From the NCBI GenBank assembly GCA_902475455.1, contig CABRZO010000032.1, forward strand, positions 1 through 16,756: a DNA stretch of 16,756 bases, written 5' to 3'. The translations under genes were made by a program, and so were the position numbers. Positions 6,193 through 12,848 of the stretch are shown here, one piece after another. Source of the stretch: an uncultured Eubacteriales bacterium. Its GTDB lineage: Bacteria; Bacillota; Clostridia; Oscillospirales; Oscillospiraceae. How positions within the stretch are numbered: the stretch's first letter is position 1; every line of letters begins with the position of its first letter. The notes beneath the pieces are model-generated. The model saw only the letters and a list, made by a program, of their open reading frames with translations. It did not search any database and was not told the origin of the DNA.

Positions 6193-7860
6193 ATGGAAAA
6201 AACAAAAAAAGCGTCAGGGGGGTTTGGCGGGCTTAAGAGCATTCTCATCAGCCTGCTGGTCACTCTGATCTTCGGCGGCATCTACTTTTACGTGTCGCTG
6301 CCGGCATTGAACCTACAAGCCCCGGAGTTCTGGACCTTCCTGATCCTGTTGCTGGTGGTCTACATGGTGGTCATGCTGATCTGCACCGGCAGCCGGGTGC
6401 GCCGGGAGAATGTGACAGAGCTGCCCAAAATGCTCAAGGCCAACTGCAAGGTGCCCCTGATCCTGGTGGGAGTTATCCTGGTGGTCTGCGTCATCGGCAG
6501 CATCATCTCCGCCCCCATCTTCCAGGCCAAGAACTACTATAATTTGCTGGATGTCCAGGACGGCGATTTCGCCCAGGATGTGGCGGAGATCTCTTACAGT
6601 GAGATTCCCATGCTGGACAAGGATTCCAGCGTCCAGCTGGGCCGCCGGGCCCTGGGCAGCCTGGGCACCGACAGCAATCTGGTTTCCCAGTTCGAGATCT
6701 CCGACAGTGAGTACTCCCAGATCAACTACCAGGGCCAGCCCGTCCGGGTGGCTCCTCTGGTCTACGGTAATATCATCAAGTGGTTCAATAACCGCAGCGA
6801 GGGACTGCCGGGCTATATCATCGTCAACATGGTGACCCAGGAAGCGGACCTGGTGCAGCTGGAGGAGGGCATCAAGTACACCACCGGCGAGCACTTCGGC
6901 CGCAATCTGTACCGGGTGCTCCGGTTCCGCTATCCCACCATGATGTTCGGGGACGTGAACTTTGAAATTGATGAGGATGGCACCCCTTGGTGGATCTGCT
7001 CCCGGGTGGTCCGCCGCATCGGCCTCTTTGGTGGCACCGATAACCAGGGCGCCGTGCTGGTCAACGCCATCACCGGCGAGAGCCAGTACTATGAGGAGGT
7101 CCCCAGCTGGGTGGACCGGGTGTACTCCGCCGACCTGCTGGTGAACCAGTACAACTACCACGGCAAGTTCGTCAACGGCTGGATTAACTCCTGGCTGGGC
7201 CAGAAGGGCATCACCACCACCACCGAGGGCTATAACTATATCGCCCTGAACGACGACGTGTATCTCTACACCGGCGTTACCTCTGCCGGCGGGGACCAGT
7301 CCAACGTGGGCTTTATTCTGATCAACCAGCGCACCAAGGAGGCCCGCTACTACAATGTCTCCGGCGCCACGGAGTATTCCGCCATGTCCTCGGCCCAGGG
7401 CGCGGTGCAGCATCTGAACTACACCGCCACCTTCCCGATTCTGCTGAATATCTCCGATCAGCCCACCTATTTCATGTCCCTGAAGGACTCTGCGGATCTG
7501 GTCAAGATGTATGCCATGGTCAACGTGTCCGACTATCAGATCACCGCCACCGGCACCTCTGTGGCCCAGTGCCAGCAGAACTATGAGCAGTTGCTCATCG
7601 ACAATGGCATCCAGGTCACCGAGCCCACGGTGGAGGAGGAGCCGGAGGAGACCAAGACGGTTTCCGGTGCTATTTCCGAGATCCGCAGCGCCGTGGTGGA
7701 GGGCAACACCATCTTCTACTTCTCCCTGGGAGAGGGTCCCTACTACGCCGTTTCCGCATCTGACTGCCAGGAGGCCGTCATCTTCAACGTGGGAGATCAG
7801 GTGACCATCACCTATTATCCCGGCCAGGACAGCATTCTGAAGGCCACCAAAATCGAATAA
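6193..7860 (+). CDS. Membrane-anchored protein of unknown function with PepSY-like repeats
   Basis: 555 residues, function not recognised. The N-terminus has three predicted membrane segments (about 14-36, 46-66 and 87-107) with a basic stretch GSRVRRE between the second and third. The rest, from about 115, should be extracytoplasmic. At least three similar beta-hairpin units occur: GYIIVNMVTQEA (207-218), GAVLVNAITGES (286-297) and GFILINQRTKEA (373-384), with a weaker one near 440; the pattern (hydrophobic strand, N-x-x-T-x-E, turn) resembles PepSY modules. A Glu-rich linker (478-487) leads to a small C-terminal beta domain (490-555) that looks OB-like. The ATG has AGGAG at 6180-6184. It stands alone between two terminators. 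A role in cell-envelope or protease control is only a guess from the repeat type. Confidence 0.75.
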   Translation: MEKTKKASGGFGGLKSILISLLVTLIFGGIYFYVSLPALNLQAPEFWTFLILLLVVYMVVMLICTGSRVRRENVTELPKMLKANCKVPLILVGVILVVCVIGSIISAPIFQAKNYYNLLDVQDGDFAQDVAEISYSEIPMLDKDSSVQLGRRALGSLGTDSNLVSQFEISDSEYSQINYQGQPVRVAPLVYGNIIKWFNNRSEGLPGYIIVNMVTQEADLVQLEEGIKYTTGEHFGRNLYRVLRFRYPTMMFGDVNFEIDEDGTPWWICSRVVRRIGLFGGTDNQGAVLVNAITGESQYYEEVPSWVDRVYSADLLVNQYNYHGKFVNGWINSWLGQKGITTTTEGYNYIALNDDVYLYTGVTSAGGDQSNVGFILINQRTKEARYYNVSGATEYSAMSSAQGAVQHLNYTATFPILLNISDQPTYFMSLKDSADLVKMYAMVNVSDYQITATGTSVAQCQQNYEQLLIDNGIQVTEPTVEEEPEETKTVSGAISEIRSAVVEGNTIFYFSLGEGPYYAVSASDCQEAVIFNVGDQVTITYYPGQDSILKATKIE

Positions 7861-7873
7861 GTACGTTCACTCA

Positions 7874-7908
7874 GGGGGCGGAACCTCAAAAGGTTCCGCC
7901 CCCTTTCT
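7874..7908 (+). terminator. Intrinsic terminator after the membrane-protein gene
   Basis: A 13-bp GC-rich stem (GGGGGCGGAACCT with AGGTTCCGCCCCC, 4-base loop) followed by TTTCTT. Confidence 0.88.
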
Positions 7909-7963
7909 TGTCCACATGATAGCACAACCTCCGGCATAGAATTGCCTGACAGGAGGGAGTGAC

Positions 7964-9244
7964 ATGGCGGTCAAGCACAATGTTTTCTGGCGGCAGGCCA
8001 TTTATCTGGGGATAGCGGGCTACGGCACCGAAGTTGCCCGGGACCGGGACGGGCTGCGCTACCGGTTTTTTCAGAACGGCCGGGAGGAACAGTACCGTAT
8101 TGCCAACCCGGACGGCAGCTATCCGGTGCAAAATACACTCATGGAGGGAGGCCATTACCGGCTCCTGGTGCGTGGGGATATGATCCTGAGGGCGGAGGCG
8201 TGGTATCCCACGGCGGAAGGGGAGCTCACGGCGTTGGTTTCCGGCAGATTACAAATCGAGAACGTGCCCTATCCACTGTCACGGGGCGTGGTGGCCCGCC
8301 GGATTCTATCCCGCCCCGGGGGTGCCCAGGTGGAGCGGGCGCACCTGAGACCGGGAGACTGGGTCAGACTCTACGGCAACCCGGCAACCTGGGTGGTGCT
8401 GGCCCGGCATCCCCAGCCCTATCAAAGTCCCGTGCCTTACAGCCCGGGCCTGCGTACCCTGAAAAATCTGCTCAGTGCTGCCCTCCAGCCGGTGGGCAAA
8501 ACCCTCTATGTCTACGGCGGGGGATGGAACTGGCAGGACGATGGCTCCGGCCCACAGGCCATGGCCTTGGGAGTGCCCGCCAGCTGGAGCGCTTTTTTCA
8601 GGGAACAGGGGGCTAATTATTGCTATCGCCGGCAGGATGGAGGGCCGGACTGGTATCCCAGGGGAAATTATAACCAGTATCACTACGCCGGTGCGGATTG
8701 CTCCGGCTACCTGGGCTGGGTGCTATGGCAAGTGCTGGGGCCCAACTCCGGGGGCTTTGTGGGCCCGGCTGCACAAATGGCCCGGCGCCTGGCGGAGCAA
8801 TGGGGAGCGGGCACTTGGAGCCGTCCGGCCAGAGAACCCCAGGCATTTCTGCCCGGGGATATTGTCAGCATCCGGAGCCACGTCTGGCTGTGCCTGGGCA
8901 GGTGCCGGGACGGCAGCCTGGTGATTCTCCACTCTACTCCGTCCCCCAGCCGGATCGGCTGTCCCGGCGGAGGGGTCCAACTCTCAGGGGTAGGAGAGGG
9001 GCCGAGCTGTCAGGCACTAGCCCTGGCCCGGCGCTACATGGAGCGCTGGTACCCTGGCTGGAGCCGGCGCTATGAGCCGGTCTGGAAACCCTTTGGGCTT
9101 TATAGCGACTGGGCAGGGGCGGAAAGCGCCGGCCGTTTCCGGTGGTATTTGGATGACCGGGGACTAGGGGATCCGGAGGGGTTCCGGGCCATGGGAGCAG
9201 AGGAGATTTTGCGGACCCTCTATCCAAACAGTTCCCTAAAATGA
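7964..9244 (+). CDS. NlpC/P60-fold (C40-like) cysteine peptidase domain protein without signal peptide
   Basis: 426 residues. The centre to C-terminus resembles an NlpC/P60 papain-like domain: YAGADCSGYLGW gives Cys246 in the D-C-S-G-Y setting, FLPGDIVSIRSHVWLCLG gives His306 after the usual 'PGD(I/L)V' strand, and His323 (LVILHST) could be the third polar residue. The first ~160 residues form an unrecognised region rich in Arg, Gly and Tyr with possible SH3-like strands (RPGDWVRLYG near 129-138). These domains normally cut peptidoglycan stem peptides outside the cell, but here no signal peptide or membrane segment is visible at the N-terminus. The start is firm, with AGGAGG at 7951-7956. It stands alone between terminators. 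It may be exported by another route, act inside on recycled muropeptides, or be non-catalytic. Confidence 0.75.
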   Translation: MAVKHNVFWRQAIYLGIAGYGTEVARDRDGLRYRFFQNGREEQYRIANPDGSYPVQNTLMEGGHYRLLVRGDMILRAEAWYPTAEGELTALVSGRLQIENVPYPLSRGVVARRILSRPGGAQVERAHLRPGDWVRLYGNPATWVVLARHPQPYQSPVPYSPGLRTLKNLLSAALQPVGKTLYVYGGGWNWQDDGSGPQAMALGVPASWSAFFREQGANYCYRRQDGGPDWYPRGNYNQYHYAGADCSGYLGWVLWQVLGPNSGGFVGPAAQMARRLAEQWGAGTWSRPAREPQAFLPGDIVSIRSHVWLCLGRCRDGSLVILHSTPSPSRIGCPGGGVQLSGVGEGPSCQALALARRYMERWYPGWSRRYEPVWKPFGLYSDWAGAESAGRFRWYLDDRGLGDPEGFRAMGAEEILRTLYPNSSLK

Positions 9245-9246
9245 CA

Positions 9247-9283
9247 CCCAGGCGCCCCAGACTTTTTGGGGCGCCTGGGTTTT
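9247..9283 (+). terminator. Intrinsic terminator after the NlpC/P60 gene
   Basis: CCCAGGCGCCCC (9247-9258) pairs perfectly with GGGGCGCCTGGG (9268-9279), followed by TTTT; it starts three bases after the stop codon. Confidence 0.9.
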
Positions 9284-9295
9284 GGCAGCAAAAGA

Positions 9296-9332
9296 AAAAA
9301 CGCTTGAAATCTGAAAGATTTCAAGCGTTTTT
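9296..9332 (-). terminator. Intrinsic terminator of the tRNA-Pro gene
   Basis: A 17-bp perfect inverted repeat (outer A5/T5, core CGCTTGAAATCT) with a 3-base loop, two bases beyond the tRNA 3' end on the minus strand. Being symmetric with T-runs on both sides, it can also back up the terminator of the preceding plus-strand gene. Confidence 0.88.
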
Positions 9333-9334
9333 CG

Positions 9335-9411
9335 TGGTCCGAGTGTTGAGATTCGAACTCAAGGCCTCTTGAACCCCATTCAAGCGCGATACCAAACTTC
9401 GCCACACCCGG
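9335..9411 (-). tRNA. tRNA-Pro, anticodon GGG
   Basis: A full 77-base cloverleaf on the minus strand: acceptor CCGGGTG/CACTCGG (one G-U pair), D stem GCGA/TCGC, anticodon stem CTTGA/TCAAG with loop ATGGGGT (anticodon GGG, reading CCC and CCU), T arm TTGAG-TTCGAAT-CTCAA, discriminator A and an encoded CCA end (TGG at 9335-9337 on the plus strand). It has its own promoter and terminator and is a single-gene unit. Confidence 0.95.
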
Positions 9412-9446
9412 ATTCTATTTTGTTGTGCCTCTCAGCGACAGGAGAT

Positions 9447-9475
9447 ATATTAGCACAGTCTAAAAGAAAATGCAA
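9447..9475 (-). promoter_or_regulatory. Sigma-A promoter of tRNA-Pro
   Basis: On the minus strand TTGCAT (9470-9475), a 17-base spacer ending in TGC (extended -10) and TAATAT (9447-9452). Transcription would start about 30 bases before the mature tRNA. The remaining part of the stretch up to 9605 is T-rich on the plus strand and holds nothing else I recognise. Confidence 0.75.
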
Positions 9476-9605
9476 GGGGTATTTTCAAATTTTTTATTTT
9501 TTCTTTTTTCGACCAGACTCATCCTGGTTTGACACCCACTGGAATCCACTGCCGGGGGCGGACAGACTATTCCCAAACGACTGGGTATTGCGCTGTTACA
9601 AAGAG

Positions 9606-9639
9606 AAAAACCGCTGATTTCGCAGGAAATCAGCGGTTC
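9606..9639 (-). terminator. Intrinsic terminator of the lpdD-idi operon
   Basis: AACCGCTGATTT (9609-9620) and AAATCAGCGGTT (9628-9639) form a 12-bp stem; on the minus strand the stem is followed by a T-tract (the A-run at 9606-9610 on the plus strand). It lies 21 bases beyond the idi stop. Confidence 0.88.
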
Positions 9640-9660
9640 TTATCTGAGAAAGGCAAAAAA

Positions 9661-10167
9661 TTACATGCACTTCAGAACCATAGGCAGAGCGGTGATAAAC
9701 CAGGAGGCGAACTGATCGGGTTGTTCATTCATGAGCCGCAGCAGTTCCTCCCGTTCAAACCATCTGGTCTCCATAATCTCCTCGGGATTGGGAAAGACCG
9801 TCCCCTGAAAGCTGCCCACAAATACATGGTCATATTCGTATTCATAGAGCTCCGGGGAGAAACAGTGGCGGTAGACAAAACTGCCCACTTCCGAGCAAGG
9901 GCAATGGACCCCCAGTTCCTCAAACAGACGCCGCTGGACGGCATCCTGCAGCGATTCGCCGTCTCTGGGGTGAGAGCAGCAGGAATTGGCCCAGAGTCCC
10001 CCGGAGTGATACTTGTGCAGGGCCCGGCGCTGCAGCAGCAGTCGGCTGCCGTCCACCAGAAAGATGGAAAAAGCCCGGTGCAGCAATCCCTCCCTGTGGC
10101 AGCGCTGCTTGTCGGCGGCGCCGATCTGCCGGTCCAGGGCATCAACGCAGATAAGCATGTCAGACAT
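9661..10167 (-). CDS. idi: Isopentenyl-diphosphate delta-isomerase, type 1 (Nudix)
   Basis: A 168-residue type 1 IDI interconverting isopentenyl and dimethylallyl diphosphate (DMAPP). Motifs: HREGLLHRAFSIFL near the N-terminus (metal histidines 24 and 30), GGLWANSCCSHP with active-site Cys64 at the position of E. coli Cys67, the Nudix-type box with LFEELGV, and YEYEYDHVF with Glu109/Glu111. The ATG has AGGAGG six bases upstream, and the gene overlaps the 3' end of the LpdD-like gene by eight bases, so the two are made together. No other isoprenoid gene is nearby; the company of ubiX and ubiD-family genes suggests the isomerase supplies the prenyl donor for prenylated FMN rather than serving general isoprenoid synthesis. 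The enzyme call is firm, this specific role is inferred. Confidence 0.93.
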   Translation of the reverse strand: MSDMLICVDALDRQIGAADKQRCHREGLLHRAFSIFLVDGSRLLLQRRALHKYHSGGLWANSCCSHPRDGESLQDAVQRRLFEELGVHCPCSEVGSFVYRHCFSPELYEYEYDHVFVGSFQGTVFPNPEEIMETRWFEREELLRLMNEQPDQFASWFITALPMVLKCM

Positions 10168-10552
10168 GATTTTCCTCCTGTAATGCTCTGTATTGATCCA
10201 CCGCCTGATCCGCCGTCTCCAGGCAGAGCGTCAGAATCTGCTGGATCTCATCCTGGCTGGCGTGGTCAATGTGGATGCCGGCGCAGATGCAGACGGTCTC
10301 CTGGACCTTCAGGCAAATCCGTTCCGCCACCTTTTGGGCCGCGTAAATATCCTTGTGCCCGGGCCCGCAGATACTGCTGATATCCGCTGTTATACCGTCT
10401 CCGCTGGATTTGGGTCTCGGAACCGCATAGGCTACCGCCCCCACATGGGCAGTACCTCCCGTGAGAAAACCGCATAGCCCCCGGCCTGCGGTGCAATGCA
10501 GGACAAGGGAAATCCGGCATCTGTCCTTGCCGCTGTGGATTTCAATCTGCAT
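10160..10552 (-). CDS. lpdD: LpdD-like prenylated-flavin chaperone / gallate decarboxylase D-type subunit
   Basis: 130 residues, resembling the LpdD family first named from the Lactobacillus plantarum gallate decarboxylase locus and thought to help mature prFMN enzymes. Features I match from memory: a central TGGTAHVGAVAYA segment (31-43), GPGHKD (63-68) and AGIHIDHASQDEI (91-103) with conserved-looking His94 and His97. It is cytoplasmic with no membrane segment. The ATG at 10552 is preferred because GAGG precedes it; an upstream ATG at 10564 has AGG directly abutting it and is less likely. First gene of a two-gene operon with idi, divergent from the MFS/ubiX operon. The alternative is an unrelated small protein of the same locus; the presence of ubiX, ubiD and bsdD nearby strengthens the call. 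Confidence 0.65.
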   Translation of the reverse strand: MQIEIHSGKDRCRISLVLHCTAGRGLCGFLTGGTAHVGAVAYAVPRPKSSGDGITADISSICGPGHKDIYAAQKVAERICLKVQETVCICAGIHIDHASQDEIQQILTLCLETADQAVDQYRALQEENHV

Positions 10553-10585
10553 GATGCCTCGCATCCTTTCTGGAATGTACTTTTT

Positions 10586-10614
10586 ATTTTATACAGGGGG
10601 CGGCAGATTTTCAA
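10586..10614 (-). promoter_or_regulatory. Probable promoter of the lpdD-idi operon
   Basis: On the minus strand TTGAAA (10609-10614), a 17-base spacer and TAAAAT (10586-10591); an overlapping TATAAA (10588-10593) with a 15-base spacer is the alternative. The TGTGCA palindrome lies 41 bases upstream of the -35 box, the same geometry as at the other two promoters of this cluster. Confidence 0.6.
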
Positions 10615-10654
10615 GGCAAATCGCGACAGACTTTTCCCCCATCAACGCCTGTCG

Positions 10655-10671
10655 GTGTGCAGGCTGCACAT
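10655..10671. promoter_or_regulatory. Putative operator, palindrome TGTGCAG-G-CTGCACA, between divergent promoters
   Basis: A perfect 7-1-7 inverted repeat (10656-10670). It is centred about 85 bases upstream of the predicted MFS/ubiX start and about 84 upstream of the predicted lpdD-idi start. A near copy (GTGTGCA-N3-TGCACAC) lies at 16630-16646 before the UbiD gene. Likely binding site of the cluster's activator. Confidence 0.65.
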
Positions 10672-10712
10672 TCGTGCCCGGTTTATTCTGAAAGCAGGAA
10701 ACGCTTCGCACA

Positions 10713-10741
10713 TTGACCGGTTTCATGGTGAATTTTATAAT
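10713..10741 (+). promoter_or_regulatory. Sigma-A promoter of the MFS - ubiX operon
   Basis: TTGACC (10713-10718), a 17-base spacer and TATAAT (10736-10741) within GAATTTTATAATAAA. The same 15-base block and the preceding CGCACATTGACC recur at the promoter of the UbiD gene. Predicted start near 10748, leaving a leader of about 160 bases. Confidence 0.82.
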
Positions 10742-10773
10742 AAAACTATCAAGTTTACAGGAAAAATACCGTT

Positions 10774-10796
10774 TATGCGCACAAAAAATGCACATA
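10774..10796. promoter_or_regulatory. Second, imperfect palindrome downstream of the MFS promoter
   Basis: TATGCGCA (10774-10781) and TGCACATA (10789-10796) form 8-base arms with one mismatch and a 7-base A-rich centre. The TGCACATA half is also found downstream of the UbiD promoter (16515-16522, minus strand). It may be an auxiliary site for the same regulator. Confidence 0.4.
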
Positions 10797-10802
10797 CAGA
10801 GT

Positions 10803-10831
10803 ATGCGGCACAAGAGAGCCAGGAGCCGCAT
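10803..10831 (+). promoter_or_regulatory. Leader hairpin before the MFS gene
   Basis: ATGCGGC (10803-10809) pairs with GCCGCAT (10825-10831) around a 15-base loop, in the ~160-base untranslated leader. No T-tract follows, so it is not a terminator; its function is unknown. I see no gene between 10565 and 10908. Confidence 0.3.
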
Positions 10832-10908
10832 GTGGGGAGGGGAGAGGTGAAGTTTGGGCCAGATGCATTTGGTAAGGTAGAAGTAAGTTGCAGAAAGAAG
10901 GACAGAAA

Positions 10909-12126
10909 ATGGAACTGAAACAAAAACAAAACGGAGGTTTTTTGCAGGCCCTGGCCCTGATTCTGGCTGCCTGCATTTTCAACACCAATACCTCATCCTT
11001 TATTGTCATCATTGAGAGCGTGGCCAGCCATTTTGCTCCCATGGGGATGCAGAGTACCCAGGTTTCTCTGCTTCAGACGCTGCCGTCGCTGTTCATGATC
11101 CCGGCGGTGTTCGGCGGCGGATTTCTGAAATCCAAGTTCAGCCAGAAGACATTGACCATGTTCGGCTGGGGGCTGTACGGATTCTTTGGCCTGCTGCTGA
11201 TGTTCATCGATCAGTACATCCTGTTTATCGTTGTGCGCGCCTGCATGGGCTTTGGTCTTGGCATTGCGCTGCCCCAGCCCAAGGCTATTGTGGCCAAGTT
11301 GTACGACGGTGAGAAGCGGGCCAGCCTCATCGGCTACATCTCCATGGTGGGCGGCGTGATCTCGCTGCTGATCTCCATCAGCCTGGGCTATGTGGCCGCG
11401 GTCAACTGGAGATTTGCCCTGCTGCTGTATCCTGTGTTTGCCGTTGTCGTCATCATCCTGGTGGGGCTGTTTGTCCCCCATCTGCCCCCGGAAAATTTCA
11501 AGGCCTCTGCCCAGAGCGGCGAGAAGAAGGAGCCGCTGAATAAATTTGTCTGGGCGCTGATCATCGCAGGTTTCTTCTCCTTTATTATCTGTTCCGTGAT
11601 TCAGGTCAAAACCGGTCAGCTGGTCCAGGAGCGGGGCTTTGGCGGCTCCGTGGAGACCGGCTGGGTCTCGGCCTGCGCCACCCTGGGCACCTTCACCGGT
11701 GGCCTGACCTTCGGCCGGCTGTATCAGAAGTTCGGACGCTGGATGCTCTGTATCTCCGCTGTCTGCGCAGCGGTGGGGTATTTTGTCCTGGCCTCTGCGC
11801 CTGTGCTGGTGGTGGCCTTCATCGGCTCCTATCTGTGCGGCCTAGGCTCTGTGGGCACCATCAACCCCTATCTGGTGGCAAGAATCTCCTTTGTGGCCCC
11901 CAAGTCCAGAAAGAGCGATGCCATCACTTATATCACTGCCAGTACTTACGGCGGACAATTCTTCGGCACCCTGTATCTGTCTGTGGTTCAGGCCATGTTT
12001 GGCCCCAGCGCCAGCGCTGCACTGATGTCCGTGTCCGGATCCTTCATTATCATGCTTGTGATCGCCTTTATCTTCATGACCTGCACCAAGAAGCAGAGTG
12101 CGGAGCTGGCCAAGATCAACGAGTAA
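10909..12126 (+). CDS. MFS transporter, candidate aromatic-acid importer
   Basis: A 405-residue integral membrane protein with the hydrophobic pattern of a 12-helix major facilitator. Visible features: first helix from about residue 8 (GGFLQALALILAACIF), the charged loop region FLKSKFSQK between helices 2 and 3, GFGLGIALPQPKAIVAKLY around helices 4-5, a soluble central loop (FKASAQSGEKKEPLNK) dividing two halves, and a second-half counterpart loop GRLYQKFGRW. The ATG at 10909 has AAGAAGGA six bases upstream; a TTG at 10888 is less likely. It is the first gene of the operon with ubiX, 58 bases apart. The substrate is not evident from the sequence; its place in a hydroxyarylic-acid decarboxylase locus suggests uptake of the acid or export of the product. 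Confidence 0.85.
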   Translation: MELKQKQNGGFLQALALILAACIFNTNTSSFIVIIESVASHFAPMGMQSTQVSLLQTLPSLFMIPAVFGGGFLKSKFSQKTLTMFGWGLYGFFGLLLMFIDQYILFIVVRACMGFGLGIALPQPKAIVAKLYDGEKRASLIGYISMVGGVISLLISISLGYVAAVNWRFALLLYPVFAVVVIILVGLFVPHLPPENFKASAQSGEKKEPLNKFVWALIIAGFFSFIICSVIQVKTGQLVQERGFGGSVETGWVSACATLGTFTGGLTFGRLYQKFGRWMLCISAVCAAVGYFVLASAPVLVVAFIGSYLCGLGSVGTINPYLVARISFVAPKSRKSDAITYITASTYGGQFFGTLYLSVVQAMFGPSASAALMSVSGSFIIMLVIAFIFMTCTKKQSAELAKINE

Positions 12127-12184
12127 TTGTGGCTGTTTTACTACGGGTATCCTCCCGATCCAATGGCAGAAGAGGAGAATGTTT

Positions 12185-12760
12185 ATGAGAATTACGGTAG
12201 CGGTCTCCGGTGCCACAGGTGTAGAAATGAGCTATTATCTGCTCAAGGCGCTGAAAAGTGTGGAGGGCTGTGAAATACACCTGATTGTCAGCAAAGGCGC
12301 CAGGATTACCTGGAAGCTGGAAAGCGAAATTCCCCTGGAAAAGCTGGAGGCCCTGGCGGATGAGGTCCATGATGAGCACAACATGGCCGCCTGTGTGTCC
12401 AGCGGGTCCTTTGTGACGGATGGCATGATTGTCATGCCCTGCAGTATGAAGACGCTGGCGGGAATCGCCGCCGGCTATGCGGAAAATCTGATTGTCCGGG
12501 CGGCGGACGTCTGTCTGAAGGAGGGCAGGAAAGTGGTGCTGGTGCCCCGGGAGATGCCCTTCGGGAAAGTGCATCTGCGCAATCTGAAGGAGGCGGCGGA
12601 CCTGGGCTGCGTGATTGTACCGCCGGTGCTCACCTTCTATAACGGCCCCAAGACCATTGTGGATCAGATCAACCACATTGTGGGAAAGATTCTGATGCAG
12701 TTCGGGATTACCTATGACAAATTTGTGCCCTGGACCGGCGTGGAGGACTATGAAAATTAA
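12185..12760 (+). CDS. ubiX: UbiX-family flavin prenyltransferase (prFMN synthase; BsdB/VdcB-type)
   Basis: A 191-residue flavoprotein of the UbiX/Pad1 family. These enzymes join a dimethylallyl group to FMN, forming prenylated FMN for UbiD-family decarboxylases. Motifs: AVSGATG (6-12) at the FMN phosphate site, IVMPCSMKTLAGIAAG (82-97), RAADVCLKEGRKVVLVPREMP (105-125), and PPVLTFYNGPKT (146-157). The ATG at 12185 has AGAGGAG seven bases upstream; an ATG at 12179 abuts that site, and the longer frame from 12098 overlaps the MFS gene. It is co-transcribed with the MFS gene and its product would serve the UbiD protein encoded at 15008-16450. Family certain; the preferred prenyl donor (mono- or diphosphate) cannot be read from sequence. 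Confidence 0.93.
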   Translation: MRITVAVSGATGVEMSYYLLKALKSVEGCEIHLIVSKGARITWKLESEIPLEKLEALADEVHDEHNMAACVSSGSFVTDGMIVMPCSMKTLAGIAAGYAENLIVRAADVCLKEGRKVVLVPREMPFGKVHLRNLKEAADLGCVIVPPVLTFYNGPKTIVDQINHIVGKILMQFGITYDKFVPWTGVEDYEN

Positions 12761-12787
12761 AGTCCGCGCCTAGGGTGTAACAACAGA

Positions 12788-12835
12788 AAAAGGCGGATAT
12801 GGTGCACAGCAATGCTAGCACCATATCCGCCTTTT
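12788..12835. terminator. Bidirectional intrinsic terminator between ubiX and the regulator gene
   Basis: An 18-bp perfect inverted repeat (AAAAGGCGGATATGGTGC, 12788-12805, with complement 12818-12835) and a 12-base loop; A4 and T4 ends allow use on both strands. It separates convergent operons. Confidence 0.88.
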
Positions 12836-12848
12836 GGTTTTGTGGAGT

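Noticed and set aside
6313..7413. A 366-codon open frame on the minus strand
   Set aside because: Antisense to the membrane-protein gene, with no ribosome binding site and a biased Asp/His/Gln-rich composition typical of shadow frames.
9301..9380. Similarity between the tRNA terminator stem (CGCTTGAA) and the tRNA anticodon arm
   Set aside because: Eight shared bases in two hairpins could suggest a duplicated arm, but the rest of the two structures differs and chance is sufficient.
9220..9405. A 61-codon minus-strand frame
   Set aside because: It runs through the tRNA-Pro gene and its terminator; the translation is an artefact.
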